A DNA stretch of 64,000 nucleotides, from positions 124,001 through 188,000 of the forward strand of contig JANQJF010000102.1 of assembly GCA_028281765.1 (NCBI GenBank). The letters are read 5' to 3'. Positions 39,074 through 46,651 of the stretch are shown here, one piece after another. The stretch's first letter is position 1. Every line of letters begins with the position of its first letter. Origin of the DNA: Planctomycetota bacterium. GTDB taxonomy: Bacteria > Planctomycetota > UBA1135 > UBA2386. Under the pieces are notes generated by a model. It did no database searches, was not told where the DNA came from, and saw only the letters and a program-made list of their open reading frames with translations. A program made the position numbers and the translations under genes.

Positions 39074-39604
39074 GTGATTCGAGCTGCCCAGATCGCCGAC
39101 GCTCCCGCCATCGCCGCCATCTACGCGCCCTACGTCCGCGACACCACGATCAGCTTCGAGTCCGCGCCACCGACCGCCGACGAAATACTCGCCCGCATGC
39201 AGAGCACGCGCGGCCGCTACCCGTGGCTCGTCGACGAGGTGGACGGCGCGGTCCGCGGCTATGCCTACGCGTCCGCGCACCGTGGACGCGAAGCCTACCA
39301 GTGGTGCGCCGAGGTCTCGGTCTACGTCGGCGACCGACATCACCGGCAGGGGATCGCCCGTGGTCTCTACGACCGGCTCTTCGAGATCCTGCGCGAGCTC
39401 GGCTACGTCAACGCGTACGCCGGAATCACGCAACCCAACCCGGCGAGCGTCGCATTCCACGAGCGCATGGGCTTCGCACCGATCGGCGTCTATCGCCGCA
39501 TCGGTTTCAAGTTCGACGCCTGGCACGACGTCGGTTGGTGGTCTCTCCGGCTCCAGGATCCGGAGAAGCCGGCGCCGCCGCGGGGGCTCGGCGGCGACGC
39601 CTGA
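39074..39604 (+). CDS. GNAT N-acetyltransferase (phosphinothricin acetyltransferase-like)
   Basis: 176 residues from the GTG at 39074, which gives the usual start of this subfamily (IRAAQIADAPAIAAIYAPYV). AEVSVYVGDRHHRQGIARGL is the acetyl-CoA pyrophosphate loop, and AGITQPNPASVAFHERMGF is the next conserved strand-helix, as in PAT/YwnH proteins. Relatives acetylate amino groups of amino-acid-like toxins or methionine sulfoximine. The C-terminus (PEKPAPPRGLGGDA) is a flexible tail. An ATG 11 codons upstream is rejected because the -10 element would lie inside that frame. Confidence 0.85.
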   Translation: MIRAAQIADAPAIAAIYAPYVRDTTISFESAPPTADEILARMQSTRGRYPWLVDEVDGAVRGYAYASAHRGREAYQWCAEVSVYVGDRHHRQGIARGLYDRLFEILRELGYVNAYAGITQPNPASVAFHERMGFAPIGVYRRIGFKFDAWHDVGWWSLRLQDPEKPAPPRGLGGDA

Positions 39605-39636
39605 AGCGACTTCTCACGGAGACTCCTCACCGGGAC

Positions 39637-40722
39637 TCAGAGCGGCATGTTCGTGCTCACGAGGTCGACGGGATCGCCGCCGTCTTGCGAGTAGCGAACC
39701 GGCCCGATTCCTTCGGCGAGCCAGAATTCCCAGGAGCTGCTGCCCGCAACAGGGTCGCCGCCGCCTTCGGGCGTCTCACTGAACTCGCTCGAGATTCGGA
39801 TGTGCAGCACGTCTTCGTAGGTGGTCTCGCCAATCGTCAGTGGATCGACGTCGATCGCCTCGACGGTCGCCGTGCCGATTCCGGCCCATGCCGGCTGATC
39901 GAGCTCGGGCCACGGCTGGAATCCGGCGTAGGTGTAGTCGGTATCGGTCGACGACGGCACTTCGATCGAACTCGGCATCGCGGTCCACATCTCGTGAGCG
40001 TTCTGGAACCCGGCGTCCGCGTCGTGCTCGCCGAGCATCGAGATGCTGCCGTCTTCTTCCGGCTGCAGGTAGAGACCGAACAAACCGTCGAACTCGAGCA
40101 CGCGGACGGTGCCGACGTTCGGTAGGTCTTCTTCGGTCACGCGGCCGGTGCCGTCGTCGACATACTCGTACTCCGCGCCGATGGTCTGCGGAAGGTAGCT
40201 CGCGACCTCACGTATGATCGGCGCGGCGACCTCTTTCTTGGCCGCCCAGAACCGCGAGAAGTGATCGACCGCGACCGTCAGCGTGCCGCCCGTGCGATCG
40301 ATCGCGGACGGTTCGAGCTCTTCGATCGTCCCTTCGGATTCGACGATGACGATCAGGCTCTCGTCGGCGACTTCGTCGTCGATCTGCATCGGATCGAACG
40401 GCATCGTCAGTGAGATCGGAACGTCAAACCTCTGACCGTCCGGGCCGAGGTCCGCCGCGAGGCCGAGTGCGCTCCGCTCGTCGAGCTCGGTCGGCGTCGC
40501 GGACACCAGGGTGACGACGATCGACTGACTCACCGCGTTCGGCGGGAAGTCGAGCTTGAGAGCCGCGAACGCACCGGATCCGGACAGCTGGGCGCCCGCG
40601 GACGTGACCGTGCCGAGCTCGTTGTCCGGCGGCGGCGGCTCGACGATCGGGTCGCGACCGCTGCCGCTACTGCAGGCCGCGATCAGAGGAATCAGGAACA
40701 AGAGGGCTGTGCTTTTCGACAT
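39637..40722 (-). CDS. lipoprotein with ZU5-like domain
   Basis: 361 residues. Lipobox IAAC with Cys17 after a hydrophobic signal. Residues about 40-160 resemble a ZU5 domain: ALKLDFPPNAV, then LGPDGQRFDVPISLTMPFD and the final VDHFSRFWAAK, as in bacterial surface proteins with ZU5/autoprocessing segments. The rest is beta-rich without a known motif. A strong Shine-Dalgarno AAAGGAG lies eight bases before the ATG, but can pair with an upstream CTCCT. A short hairpin may therefore gate translation. Confidence 0.65.
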   Translation of the reverse strand: MSKSTALLFLIPLIAACSSGSGRDPIVEPPPPDNELGTVTSAGAQLSGSGAFAALKLDFPPNAVSQSIVVTLVSATPTELDERSALGLAADLGPDGQRFDVPISLTMPFDPMQIDDEVADESLIVIVESEGTIEELEPSAIDRTGGTLTVAVDHFSRFWAAKKEVAAPIIREVASYLPQTIGAEYEYVDDGTGRVTEEDLPNVGTVRVLEFDGLFGLYLQPEEDGSISMLGEHDADAGFQNAHEMWTAMPSSIEVPSSTDTDYTYAGFQPWPELDQPAWAGIGTATVEAIDVDPLTIGETTYEDVLHIRISSEFSETPEGGGDPVAGSSSWEFWLAEGIGPVRYSQDGGDPVDLVSTNMPL

Positions 40723-40730
40723 ACGTGAAA

Positions 40731-40744
40731 CTCCTTTGCAGGAG
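40731..40744 (-). promoter_or_regulatory. hairpin covering the Shine-Dalgarno of the ZU5-like lipoprotein gene
   Basis: On the minus strand CTCCT-GCAA-AGGAG forms a five-pair stem with a GNRA-type loop. The 3' arm is the Shine-Dalgarno itself (AGGAG, eight bases before the ATG). Folding would hide the ribosome site. Confidence 0.4.
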
Positions 40745-40814
40745 AGACAGAGGCGTCGAGCCCTCGAAGCGTGGCACGGAATTCCGCGCCACGCGCATTT
40801 TCCTCATCACGCGG

Positions 40815-42863
40815 TCAGCGGATCTCCGCCGCGTTCTCGGGCTCACGGTCCCGGTTGCGACGACGACGACGCTCCTCCGCGCGCGCGCGATCACGCGCTT
40901 CCTCACGGCGATCATTGCCCTCGCGCTCACGACGATTGTCGTTGTTGCGTTCGCGGCGTTCCGCGATCTCCGCGAGTCGACGCACGGCGTCCGAGAGCTC
41001 TTCGACGCGGCGCTCGAGACGATGCACGCGCTCTTCACCGTGCGCGCGGATCTCATCGAGTCGATGCGCCATGTGCTCGGCGACCTCGGCATGCTCGCGC
41101 ATGCGATCACGGATCTGATGTTCGGCGTGTTCGCGAGCGTGCTCGGCTTCGCGGCGCGCGGCTTCGGCGTGAGCCTCCATCGCGTGGCGTTCAGCTTCCA
41201 TAGCGTTCCGCTGGGCCTCGAGTTCGGCCATGCGGCGGCTCATCTCCATCTCCATCTGACGGTGCTCGGCATCGCGGTTCAGTGCTTCGCGCTCCCTCTC
41301 CAGGCGCTCGCGATCGCGCTCGAGAGTCGCGCGGGCCCGCTCGAAGTCGTTCCGGTCGTGCGCCGCGTGCGGGCGACCGCCGGTGCGCAGGGCCTTCGCG
41401 AGCGCCTGCAGGATCTCGGCGTTCTCACGATCACCTTTGGCGGCGAGCACCTCTACCGCCTCACCCAGGCTCCGTCGGAGTCGGTTCGGGTGCACGTTGA
41501 ACCGGAGGTGTAGCTCGTACTCCTCGTGTCGCGCTCCGCGGTTGCCACGTCGCGGATCGCGAGCCAGGCGTTCTTCCGCCTGCGCGAGCTCCACCTCCGC
41601 CTGGGCGAGACGGTCACGGCGCGTGACGAGAGCGACCTCGAGGTCGGCGAGGCGCTTGCGGAGATCCGCCGAGTTCTTGCGCTTGTTGGCCTTCGACGCC
41701 GCAGCGAGTTCGCTCTCGAGCGCGGCGATGTGCGCGCTCAAATCCGCGATCCGAGCCTGACCCGCTTCGAGCCGGTTGCGGAGTTCGGCCTCGGCACGTT
41801 CGCGTTCGACGTCTTGCCCGACCGCCGGCATCAACGGCAGGAAGAGCGCGGCAAAAGCAACCAGCGCGAGGCGGCCGGAACGCGACAGCATCCGTCGCGA
41901 CTGTCCTTGCATGATCATCGTGATTCTCCGTTTCAGATTGTCGACTCGACCGACGCCACTCGCGCCGGCGGGGAGTCCGGGGTTTCGTTGACTCAAGAAT
42001 TCGACCGTGCCCACGAGGGCCTCGGCATAGCGACGCCGGCCGTCGGGCAACGCCCACACGACCCACGCGTCACAGCACTCCTCTTCTGCCACGCGCATCC
42101 GATGTGCCGCCCACCAGACGAGCGGGTTCCACCAGTGGACCGCGCGGACCAACAGCTCGAGGTGCCGCACCCAGTGGTCGCCACGCCGCACGTGCGCGAG
42201 TTCGTGCGCGAGCAGCGTGTCGACGACACCCGCGTCGAGGTCGCGCACGAGTCGCTCGGGCAACACGAGGCGCGGCCGCCCGAAGAACGACCAGATCATC
42301 GGCGAGATCCGCGCTGGCACGACGAGGACGGCCGGCATCCGACGTAGTCCGAGGTTGTCTGCGAGTCGCCGCGCGCGCAGCTGTAGCGCCGAGTTCGCGG
42401 GTCGCGCGTGCGCGAGGATCCGACCGAATTGCCCGGCGCGCCAGAACGCGCGCACCAGCATCGACAGCGTTCCGATCGCCCACGCGATGCACGCCCACAG
42501 AACCCAATCGATCGGCGGCGCGGTCGGCGCGGGCGCGACCGGTTCGAGACGCAGCACTTCCATCCGCGGAATCGCCGCGACCTCGCTCGCGACCGGCGGC
42601 GCGTTCGACGACACGCTCGCGGCCGCGCCGGAAGCCTCGCGAGCAGCCTCGGTGATGCGAGGGTCGAGGACCGGAACGGCGAGCTCCGGCAGCTTCACCG
42701 GAAGCTCGAACAGCGGCGGGGTCACGAGCTTGAGCAGCACCAGTAGCCACAGGCAGTGCACGAACGAGGACGACGCGCGCATCCGATGCGCGAGCAACGC
42801 GACCGCCGCGAGCAGGAGCGCTGTCGCGCTGTTGGCCAGCAACATCTCGATCCAAGCGTTCAT
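40815..42863 (-). CDS. M56 (BlaR1-like) membrane metalloprotease with long coiled-coil C-terminus
   Basis: 682 residues. Membrane segments near 5-25, 32-50, 120-142 and 330-350. Zinc motif HELAHVRRGDHW, with third-ligand region EEECCDAW. As in copy 1 (27773), there is no penicillin-binding sensor domain. Residues about 355-620 are an almost continuous Glu/Arg/Ala-rich coiled coil, then a basic, Arg-rich tail (about 640-682). A known role for the family is regulated cleavage of a BlaI repressor, encoded immediately upstream with a four-base overlap. The coiled coil could sense mechanical or protein-protein cues, but this is speculation. Confidence 0.82.
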   Translation of the reverse strand: MNAWIEMLLANSATALLLAAVALLAHRMRASSSFVHCLWLLVLLKLVTPPLFELPVKLPELAVPVLDPRITEAAREASGAAASVSSNAPPVASEVAAIPRMEVLRLEPVAPAPTAPPIDWVLWACIAWAIGTLSMLVRAFWRAGQFGRILAHARPANSALQLRARRLADNLGLRRMPAVLVVPARISPMIWSFFGRPRLVLPERLVRDLDAGVVDTLLAHELAHVRRGDHWVRHLELLVRAVHWWNPLVWWAAHRMRVAEEECCDAWVVWALPDGRRRYAEALVGTVEFLSQRNPGLPAGASGVGRVDNLKRRITMIMQGQSRRMLSRSGRLALVAFAALFLPLMPAVGQDVERERAEAELRNRLEAGQARIADLSAHIAALESELAAASKANKRKNSADLRKRLADLEVALVTRRDRLAQAEVELAQAEERLARDPRRGNRGARHEEYELHLRFNVHPNRLRRSLGEAVEVLAAKGDRENAEILQALAKALRTGGRPHAAHDRNDFERARATLERDRERLEREREALNRDAEHRQMEMEMSRRMAELEAQRNAMEAERHAMEAHAEAARREAEHAREHAEHQIRDRMREHAEVAEHMAHRLDEIRAHGEERVHRLERRVEELSDAVRRLAEIAERRERNNDNRREREGNDRREEARDRARAEERRRRRNRDREPENAAEIR

Positions 42864-43273
42864 GACGACGGGTCCTTCTGATCGCGGTCGAGGCGCTCGA
42901 TCTGCTCGCGCAGACTGTCGATCTCGTCGGAGGACAGGTCGCCGTTGTCGACGAGGTGCGTGATCAGAGGCAGCACCGAGCCGCGGCAGAAGCGGTCGGC
43001 GACCGACTCGAGGTCGCGCCCGATCAGCTGCTCGCGTTCGACGGCCGCGCGGTAGATGCGCGGTCGCTGCGAGCGATCGCTCGCGATGTAGCCCTTCGCG
43101 AGCAGCCGCTCGCAGAGCTTCTGCACCGTCGCGTACTCGGAATTGCCGCCGCCGGGATACAGCCGGTCGGCGAGCCCGCGGACGGACGACTCGCCCGAGC
43201 GCCAGAGCTGCTCGAGGATCGCCAGTTCGGCGTCGGTGACGTGTTGGGGGGTTCGGGACACAGACTGCTCCAA
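42860..43273 (-). CDS. BlaI/MecI/CopY family transcriptional repressor, second copy
   Basis: 137 residues if the TTG at 43273 is the start; a GTG four codons later is the other option, and a TAG nine codons upstream excludes a longer frame. Winged-helix: TDAELAILEQLWRSGESSVRGL, then YATVQKLCERLLAKGYIASDRS. The C-terminal helix carries SSDEIDSLREQIERLD. Overlaps the M56 gene. Two AGAC-N5-GTCT dyads lie at and just upstream of the start codon. They differ from the dyads of the first BlaI gene, so the repressors probably do not cross-talk. Confidence 0.85.
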   Translation of the reverse strand: MEQSVSRTPQHVTDAELAILEQLWRSGESSVRGLADRLYPGGGNSEYATVQKLCERLLAKGYIASDRSQRPRIYRAAVEREQLIGRDLESVADRFCRGSVLPLITHLVDNGDLSSDEIDSLREQIERLDRDQKDPSS

Positions 43274-43285
43274 GACAACTTGTCT
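43273..43285. promoter_or_regulatory. candidate operator 1 of the second BlaI gene
   Basis: AGAC-AACTT-GTCT dyad centred at 43279, overlapping the first base of the TTG start codon. Six-base arms (AGACAA/TTGTCT) around a central C. Confidence 0.45.
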
Positions 43286-43296
43286 ATCGGCATCCT

Positions 43297-43309
43297 AGAC
43301 ATTCCGTCT
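43297..43309. promoter_or_regulatory. candidate operator 2 of the second BlaI gene
   Basis: AGAC-ATTCC-GTCT dyad centred at 43303, 24 bases from operator 1, a spacing like that at the first BlaI gene. Confidence 0.42.
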
Positions 43310-43346
43310 TGAGTCGCAACCCCCGCTGCCATGGCGTCTCCTAGAT

Positions 43347-44468
43347 TTAGCCGTGGCTGACGGCGACGTCGTCGTAATCCCCTTGATGCGGAGGCACTTC
43401 GGTCGCCAAGCGCTCGAACTGAACGGTCGCGTCGGCCAGATCCTGGGCGTCCCACATCGCGGCCGCCATCCGCTCGTGCACGTCTTCTCGGCTGTCCTGC
43501 AGCAGCAGATCGAGCGGATCGTCCGACTCGATCGCGGGCATCCGTGTCTGCATCAGCGGATGCTCCTTCGACCGTTCCGCCCACGCGTCTTCGGGCAGTG
43601 GCCGATACCGGCAGAAGAACCCGAAGTGCCACGGCAAGAAGCGCATCGCGCGCTTGCGGCCACGCTCGTCGTCGTAGAAGTGCTCCTTGAGGTACGTGAC
43701 GAAGCGGTAGTAGACGTCGACGCGTTCGCGCGCCGTCGGCATCCACGTGCTTCTGTCGCGGATCTCCTGGAACAGCCAGGGTTTGATCAACGCGCCGCGG
43801 CCGACCATCACGGCCGTGCAACCCGACGCTTCGCGCCGCGCCTCCCCTTCGTACCACGTGAGCACGTCACCGTTGCCGACGACGGGTACGGAAACCGACT
43901 CGACGAGCTGCTGGATCAGGCCCCAGTCCGCGGACTTCGAGTAGCGCTGCTCTCGAGAACGCCCATGCAGCGCGACCGCGGAGACGCCCGCCTCCTCGAG
44001 CTGCTGCGCGATCTCGATGCAGGTGACCTTGGACTCCGACCAGCCGGTGCGCAGCTTCACGGTCACCGGCACCGGCAACTCGGCTCGCATCGCTTCGACC
44101 ATGCGCGCGAGCGCGCCGGGTCGACGCATCAGCGTCGCGCCCATGCCGCGGCGCACGGTGTCGTGGATCGGACAACCGGCATTGATGTCGACGAACGCCG
44201 CGCCCTGTTCGACGGCGGCGGCACCGGCCTTCACCGCGTCCTCGACCTTGCCCGACGCGATCTGCACGCCGTAGAACGTCTCGCTTGCGTGCTTGCGCAG
44301 GAGCGCGAGCTCGGACCGAGAGCGCTTCACGATCTGGCGCGCGTAGGCCATCTCCGACATCGTGATCTCGGCGCCGAAGTCGACACAGAGCCGCCGAAAC
44401 GGCAGGTTCCCGCCCTTCGTCAGCGGGGCCAAAATGGTCTTTCCGGCGAATTCCTCGGCAAGATTCAC
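43347..44468 (-). CDS. tRNA-dihydrouridine synthase, Dus3-like
   Basis: 373 residues from the GTG at 44468, overlapping the upstream stop by four bases. FMN TIM barrel of the Dus family: ILAPLTKGGNLPFRRLC, FYGVQIASG, FVDINAGCPIHDT (catalytic Cys99), TVKLRTGW, ALHGRSREQRYSKSADW, PVVGNGDVL and VGRGALIKPWLF. Several of these, notably GNLPFRR, HGRSREQRY-K-ADW and the ALIKPWLFQEI plus RRFL/CRY C-terminal helical domain, are as I recall the pattern of eukaryotic Dus3 rather than bacterial DusA/B/C. The enzyme reduces a specific uridine in tRNA with NADPH; position 47 would follow from a true Dus3 relationship. Confidence 0.85.
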   Translation of the reverse strand: MNLAEEFAGKTILAPLTKGGNLPFRRLCVDFGAEITMSEMAYARQIVKRSRSELALLRKHASETFYGVQIASGKVEDAVKAGAAAVEQGAAFVDINAGCPIHDTVRRGMGATLMRRPGALARMVEAMRAELPVPVTVKLRTGWSESKVTCIEIAQQLEEAGVSAVALHGRSREQRYSKSADWGLIQQLVESVSVPVVGNGDVLTWYEGEARREASGCTAVMVGRGALIKPWLFQEIRDRSTWMPTARERVDVYYRFVTYLKEHFYDDERGRKRAMRFLPWHFGFFCRYRPLPEDAWAERSKEHPLMQTRMPAIESDDPLDLLLQDSREDVHERMAAAMWDAQDLADATVQFERLATEVPPHQGDYDDVAVSHG

Positions 44469-45196
44469 GAGTCCTCCCGCACGCGGAAGAAGCCGATCGG
44501 GTCTCCGACGACGGCGGACGCGATCGCGATGTCGTCCGGCTCGAACGACACGCTCTTCTTTTCGCGCGCGATCCAGTCCAGCAGCCACGGCGCCTCTTCG
44601 CCAGTGGTCGTGATCAGGCCCGGGGCGGCGAGATGACCGAGAGCGCCGGTCACGAGTTTGCGAATCGCTTCTCGTTCCCTCTCGAACGCAGCCGTGTCGA
44701 GCTGCACCGGCGCGAGCCGACCGTAGCTCAACCCGCTGTTGATCGGATAGGTTTCGGGATCCGTGAGCACGCTCACGATCGCGACGTGAGACACGGTATC
44801 GACGAAGTCGAGGTCGCTCGCGTCGCGCGCTCGGAACTTCAAGGTCGACGGCCCGACGTCCGCGCGTCGCAGGGCGCCGTTCAGGTGTTCGCACTCCTCC
44901 TCGCGGAGGTTCGTGACCACGACCTTGCGTTCGAGGTCCAGGGCCTCCGTGAGGAGCGCGGGCAGCTCGGCGATGCCGGCCCCGACGTAGAGGCTGACCG
45001 CGGGCTCGGTCAAGCGCTCCAGACGCGTCGCGAGCGCTTCGCCCCACGCGATTCCGTCTTCGACGATGCGCGGACGCACGGTCTCGAAGAACTCCTCGCC
45101 GCCTTCGTCACAGTAGATCGGTCCGATCACGGACGGGTCAATCTTCTCGAAGCAGCGCTCGATGATGGTGCGGGTCTGTCGGCTCGGGGTAGGCAT
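44465..45196 (-). CDS. unknown protein, methyltransferase-like Rossmann fold
   Basis: 243 residues from the ATG at 45196. SLYVGAGIAELPALL near residue 68 resembles motif I (SAM pocket) of class I methyltransferases. KVVVTNLREEECEHLNGAL is consistent with motif II, and KFRARDASDLDFVDTVSHVAIVS with the following acidic loop and strand. No catalytic motif fixes the substrate. Coupled by a four-base overlap to the Dus3-like gene, which hints at an RNA-related role. On the minus strand TAGACT 20 bases upstream is a possible -10. I do not recognise a named family. Confidence 0.5.
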   Translation of the reverse strand: MPTPSRQTRTIIERCFEKIDPSVIGPIYCDEGGEEFFETVRPRIVEDGIAWGEALATRLERLTEPAVSLYVGAGIAELPALLTEALDLERKVVVTNLREEECEHLNGALRRADVGPSTLKFRARDASDLDFVDTVSHVAIVSVLTDPETYPINSGLSYGRLAPVQLDTAAFEREREAIRKLVTGALGHLAAPGLITTTGEEAPWLLDWIAREKKSVSFEPDDIAIASAVVGDPIGFFRVREDS

Positions 45197-45261
45197 GATT
45201 CGCGGCGGGGGCGCGGAGTCTAACCGCGGTTTTGTCGTCGCGTGCAGCGTATCGCTCGGGA

Positions 45262-45267
45262 TAAAAC
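45262..45267 (+). promoter_or_regulatory. -10-like element TAAAAC for a leaderless mobA transcript
   Basis: TAAAAC ends seven bases before the ATG at 45275, the start chosen because it opens the N-terminal nucleotide-binding strand. There is no Shine-Dalgarno. Confidence 0.35.
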
Positions 45268-45274
45268 CGGCGAC

Positions 45275-45874
45275 ATGCTCATCGGATCGATCATTCTCGC
45301 TGGCGGACACAGCGAACGAATGAATCAGCCCAAGGCGTCGCTCGAATGGGGCGACGCCTCGATGCTGCACAGCCGAGTCGAGTGCATGCTCGCGTGCGCC
45401 CACCCGGTCGTGGTCGTCGGCCGTGATCCGGATCAGGACCTGCCCCCGATCGACCAGGAGGCCGAGATCGTCTACGACTCGCTGCCCGGGGAAGGGCCGC
45501 TGGTCGGCATGCTCGCGGGCCTCGAGCGCGTCACCTGGGAGTGCGACGCCGCGGTCGTCTTCGGCTGCGACTTCCCGTTCTTCGACGCGGACACCCTGCG
45601 CTGGCTCCTCGGTCAACTCGGCGATCACGACGCCGCGATCCCGGTGGTCGACGGGCAGCCGCAGCCCCTGTGCGCGATCTACCGCACGTCCATCGCGACC
45701 AAGGTCAGCGAGCTCGTCAAGAACGGCGAGCGCAAAGCGCAGGCGCTGGCTGGACTCGACAATGTCGTCCTGATCGACGACGCCGCGATCACCGCGTTCG
45801 ATCCCGAGCGGCGATTCCTGTTCAACGTGAACAGCGAAGACGACTACCAACAAGCGCTGCAATGGAAGTCGTGA
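45275..45874 (+). CDS. mobA: molybdenum cofactor guanylyltransferase MobA-like
   Basis: 199 residues. ILAGGHSERMNQPKASL (residues 7-23) is the nucleotidyltransferase loop with the conserved Lys20. DSLPGEGPLVGMLAGL and FGCDFPFFDADTL supply the metal Asp. MobA joins GMP from GTP to molybdopterin, giving the bis-MGD precursor; CTP-using MocA paralogues share the motifs, so MobA is the best but not the only reading. The stop overlaps the next gene by 13 bases. No other molybdenum cofactor gene is in the window. Confidence 0.8.
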   Translation: MLIGSIILAGGHSERMNQPKASLEWGDASMLHSRVECMLACAHPVVVVGRDPDQDLPPIDQEAEIVYDSLPGEGPLVGMLAGLERVTWECDAAVVFGCDFPFFDADTLRWLLGQLGDHDAAIPVVDGQPQPLCAIYRTSIATKVSELVKNGERKAQALAGLDNVVLIDDAAITAFDPERRFLFNVNSEDDYQQALQWKS

Positions 45875-46641
45875 TCCTCGGCTCGGGCACCGCGGTGCCC
45901 GTGCCCGATCGATTCCCGTCGGCCTATCTCGTGCGGCACGCGGGCACGCAGATCCTCGTCGACCTCGGACCCGGCGTGCTGCGACGCGCCGCGCAGGCCG
46001 GACTCGACCTCGTCGATCTCGATCACGTGCTGCTGACGCACTACCACACGGACCACTCGGCAGACCTCGCGGCCCTGCTCTTCGCATTGCGCAATCCGCG
46101 CTACTCCGGACGCAAGAAGCTGACGATCCACGGCGCACCCGGACTACTCGCGCTCCTCGACGACATCCGAGCCGCCTGGCCGTGGTGCCAAGCCAAGGAC
46201 TACGAGTTCGAGCCGATCGAGATCGAACCCGGCGAGTTCGCGCTGGGTTCGCTGTCGGTGAGCGCCGTCGCGATCGAGCACACCGACGCCAGCCTCGGCT
46301 ACCGTCTCACGACCGACGACGGCAAGTCCGCCGCGTTCTCCGGGGACGCGATCTATTGTGAAGGCGTGGTCGACGTCGCCCGGGGCGTCGACGTCTTCAT
46401 CTGTGACTCGGCGTTTCCGACCGCGGCGCCACAACCCGGCCACATGACGCCTACGGAAGCCGGGCGGGCCGCGCAGCGCGCCGGCGTGGGCAGGCTGTGC
46501 CTGACACACTTCTACCCGGAGTGCGAAGGCCACGACCTTCGCTCAGAAGCGAGTTCGGAGTTCGACGGATCGGTCGTCCTCGCCCAAGACCTACACGTGT
46601 TCGATCTCGACAGTGGCAGCTATTCGCCACTACCGCGATGA
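45862..46641 (+). CDS. metallo-beta-lactamase-fold hydrolase (RNase Z-like)
   Basis: 259 residues from the ATG at 45862, within the end of mobA. LGSGTAVPVPDRFPSAYLV opens the fold. The metal site is THYHTDHSAD (His60, His62, Asp64, His65), with AIEHTD, FSGDA and the C-terminal LTHFYPE adding ligands. The nearest described relatives are the RNase Z/arylsulfatase-like and phosphodiesterase branches, but substrate cannot be fixed. Cytoplasmic. Confidence 0.75.
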   Translation: MEVVILGSGTAVPVPDRFPSAYLVRHAGTQILVDLGPGVLRRAAQAGLDLVDLDHVLLTHYHTDHSADLAALLFALRNPRYSGRKKLTIHGAPGLLALLDDIRAAWPWCQAKDYEFEPIEIEPGEFALGSLSVSAVAIEHTDASLGYRLTTDDGKSAAFSGDAIYCEGVVDVARGVDVFICDSAFPTAAPQPGHMTPTEAGRAAQRAGVGRLCLTHFYPECEGHDLRSEASSEFDGSVVLAQDLHVFDLDSGSYSPLPR

Positions 46642-46651
46642 TCGAGCCGTC

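Noticed and set aside
27773..43273. Beta-lactam resistance regulation by the M56/BlaI pairs
   Set aside because: No beta-lactamase or PBP2a gene is present and neither M56 protein has a penicillin-binding domain.
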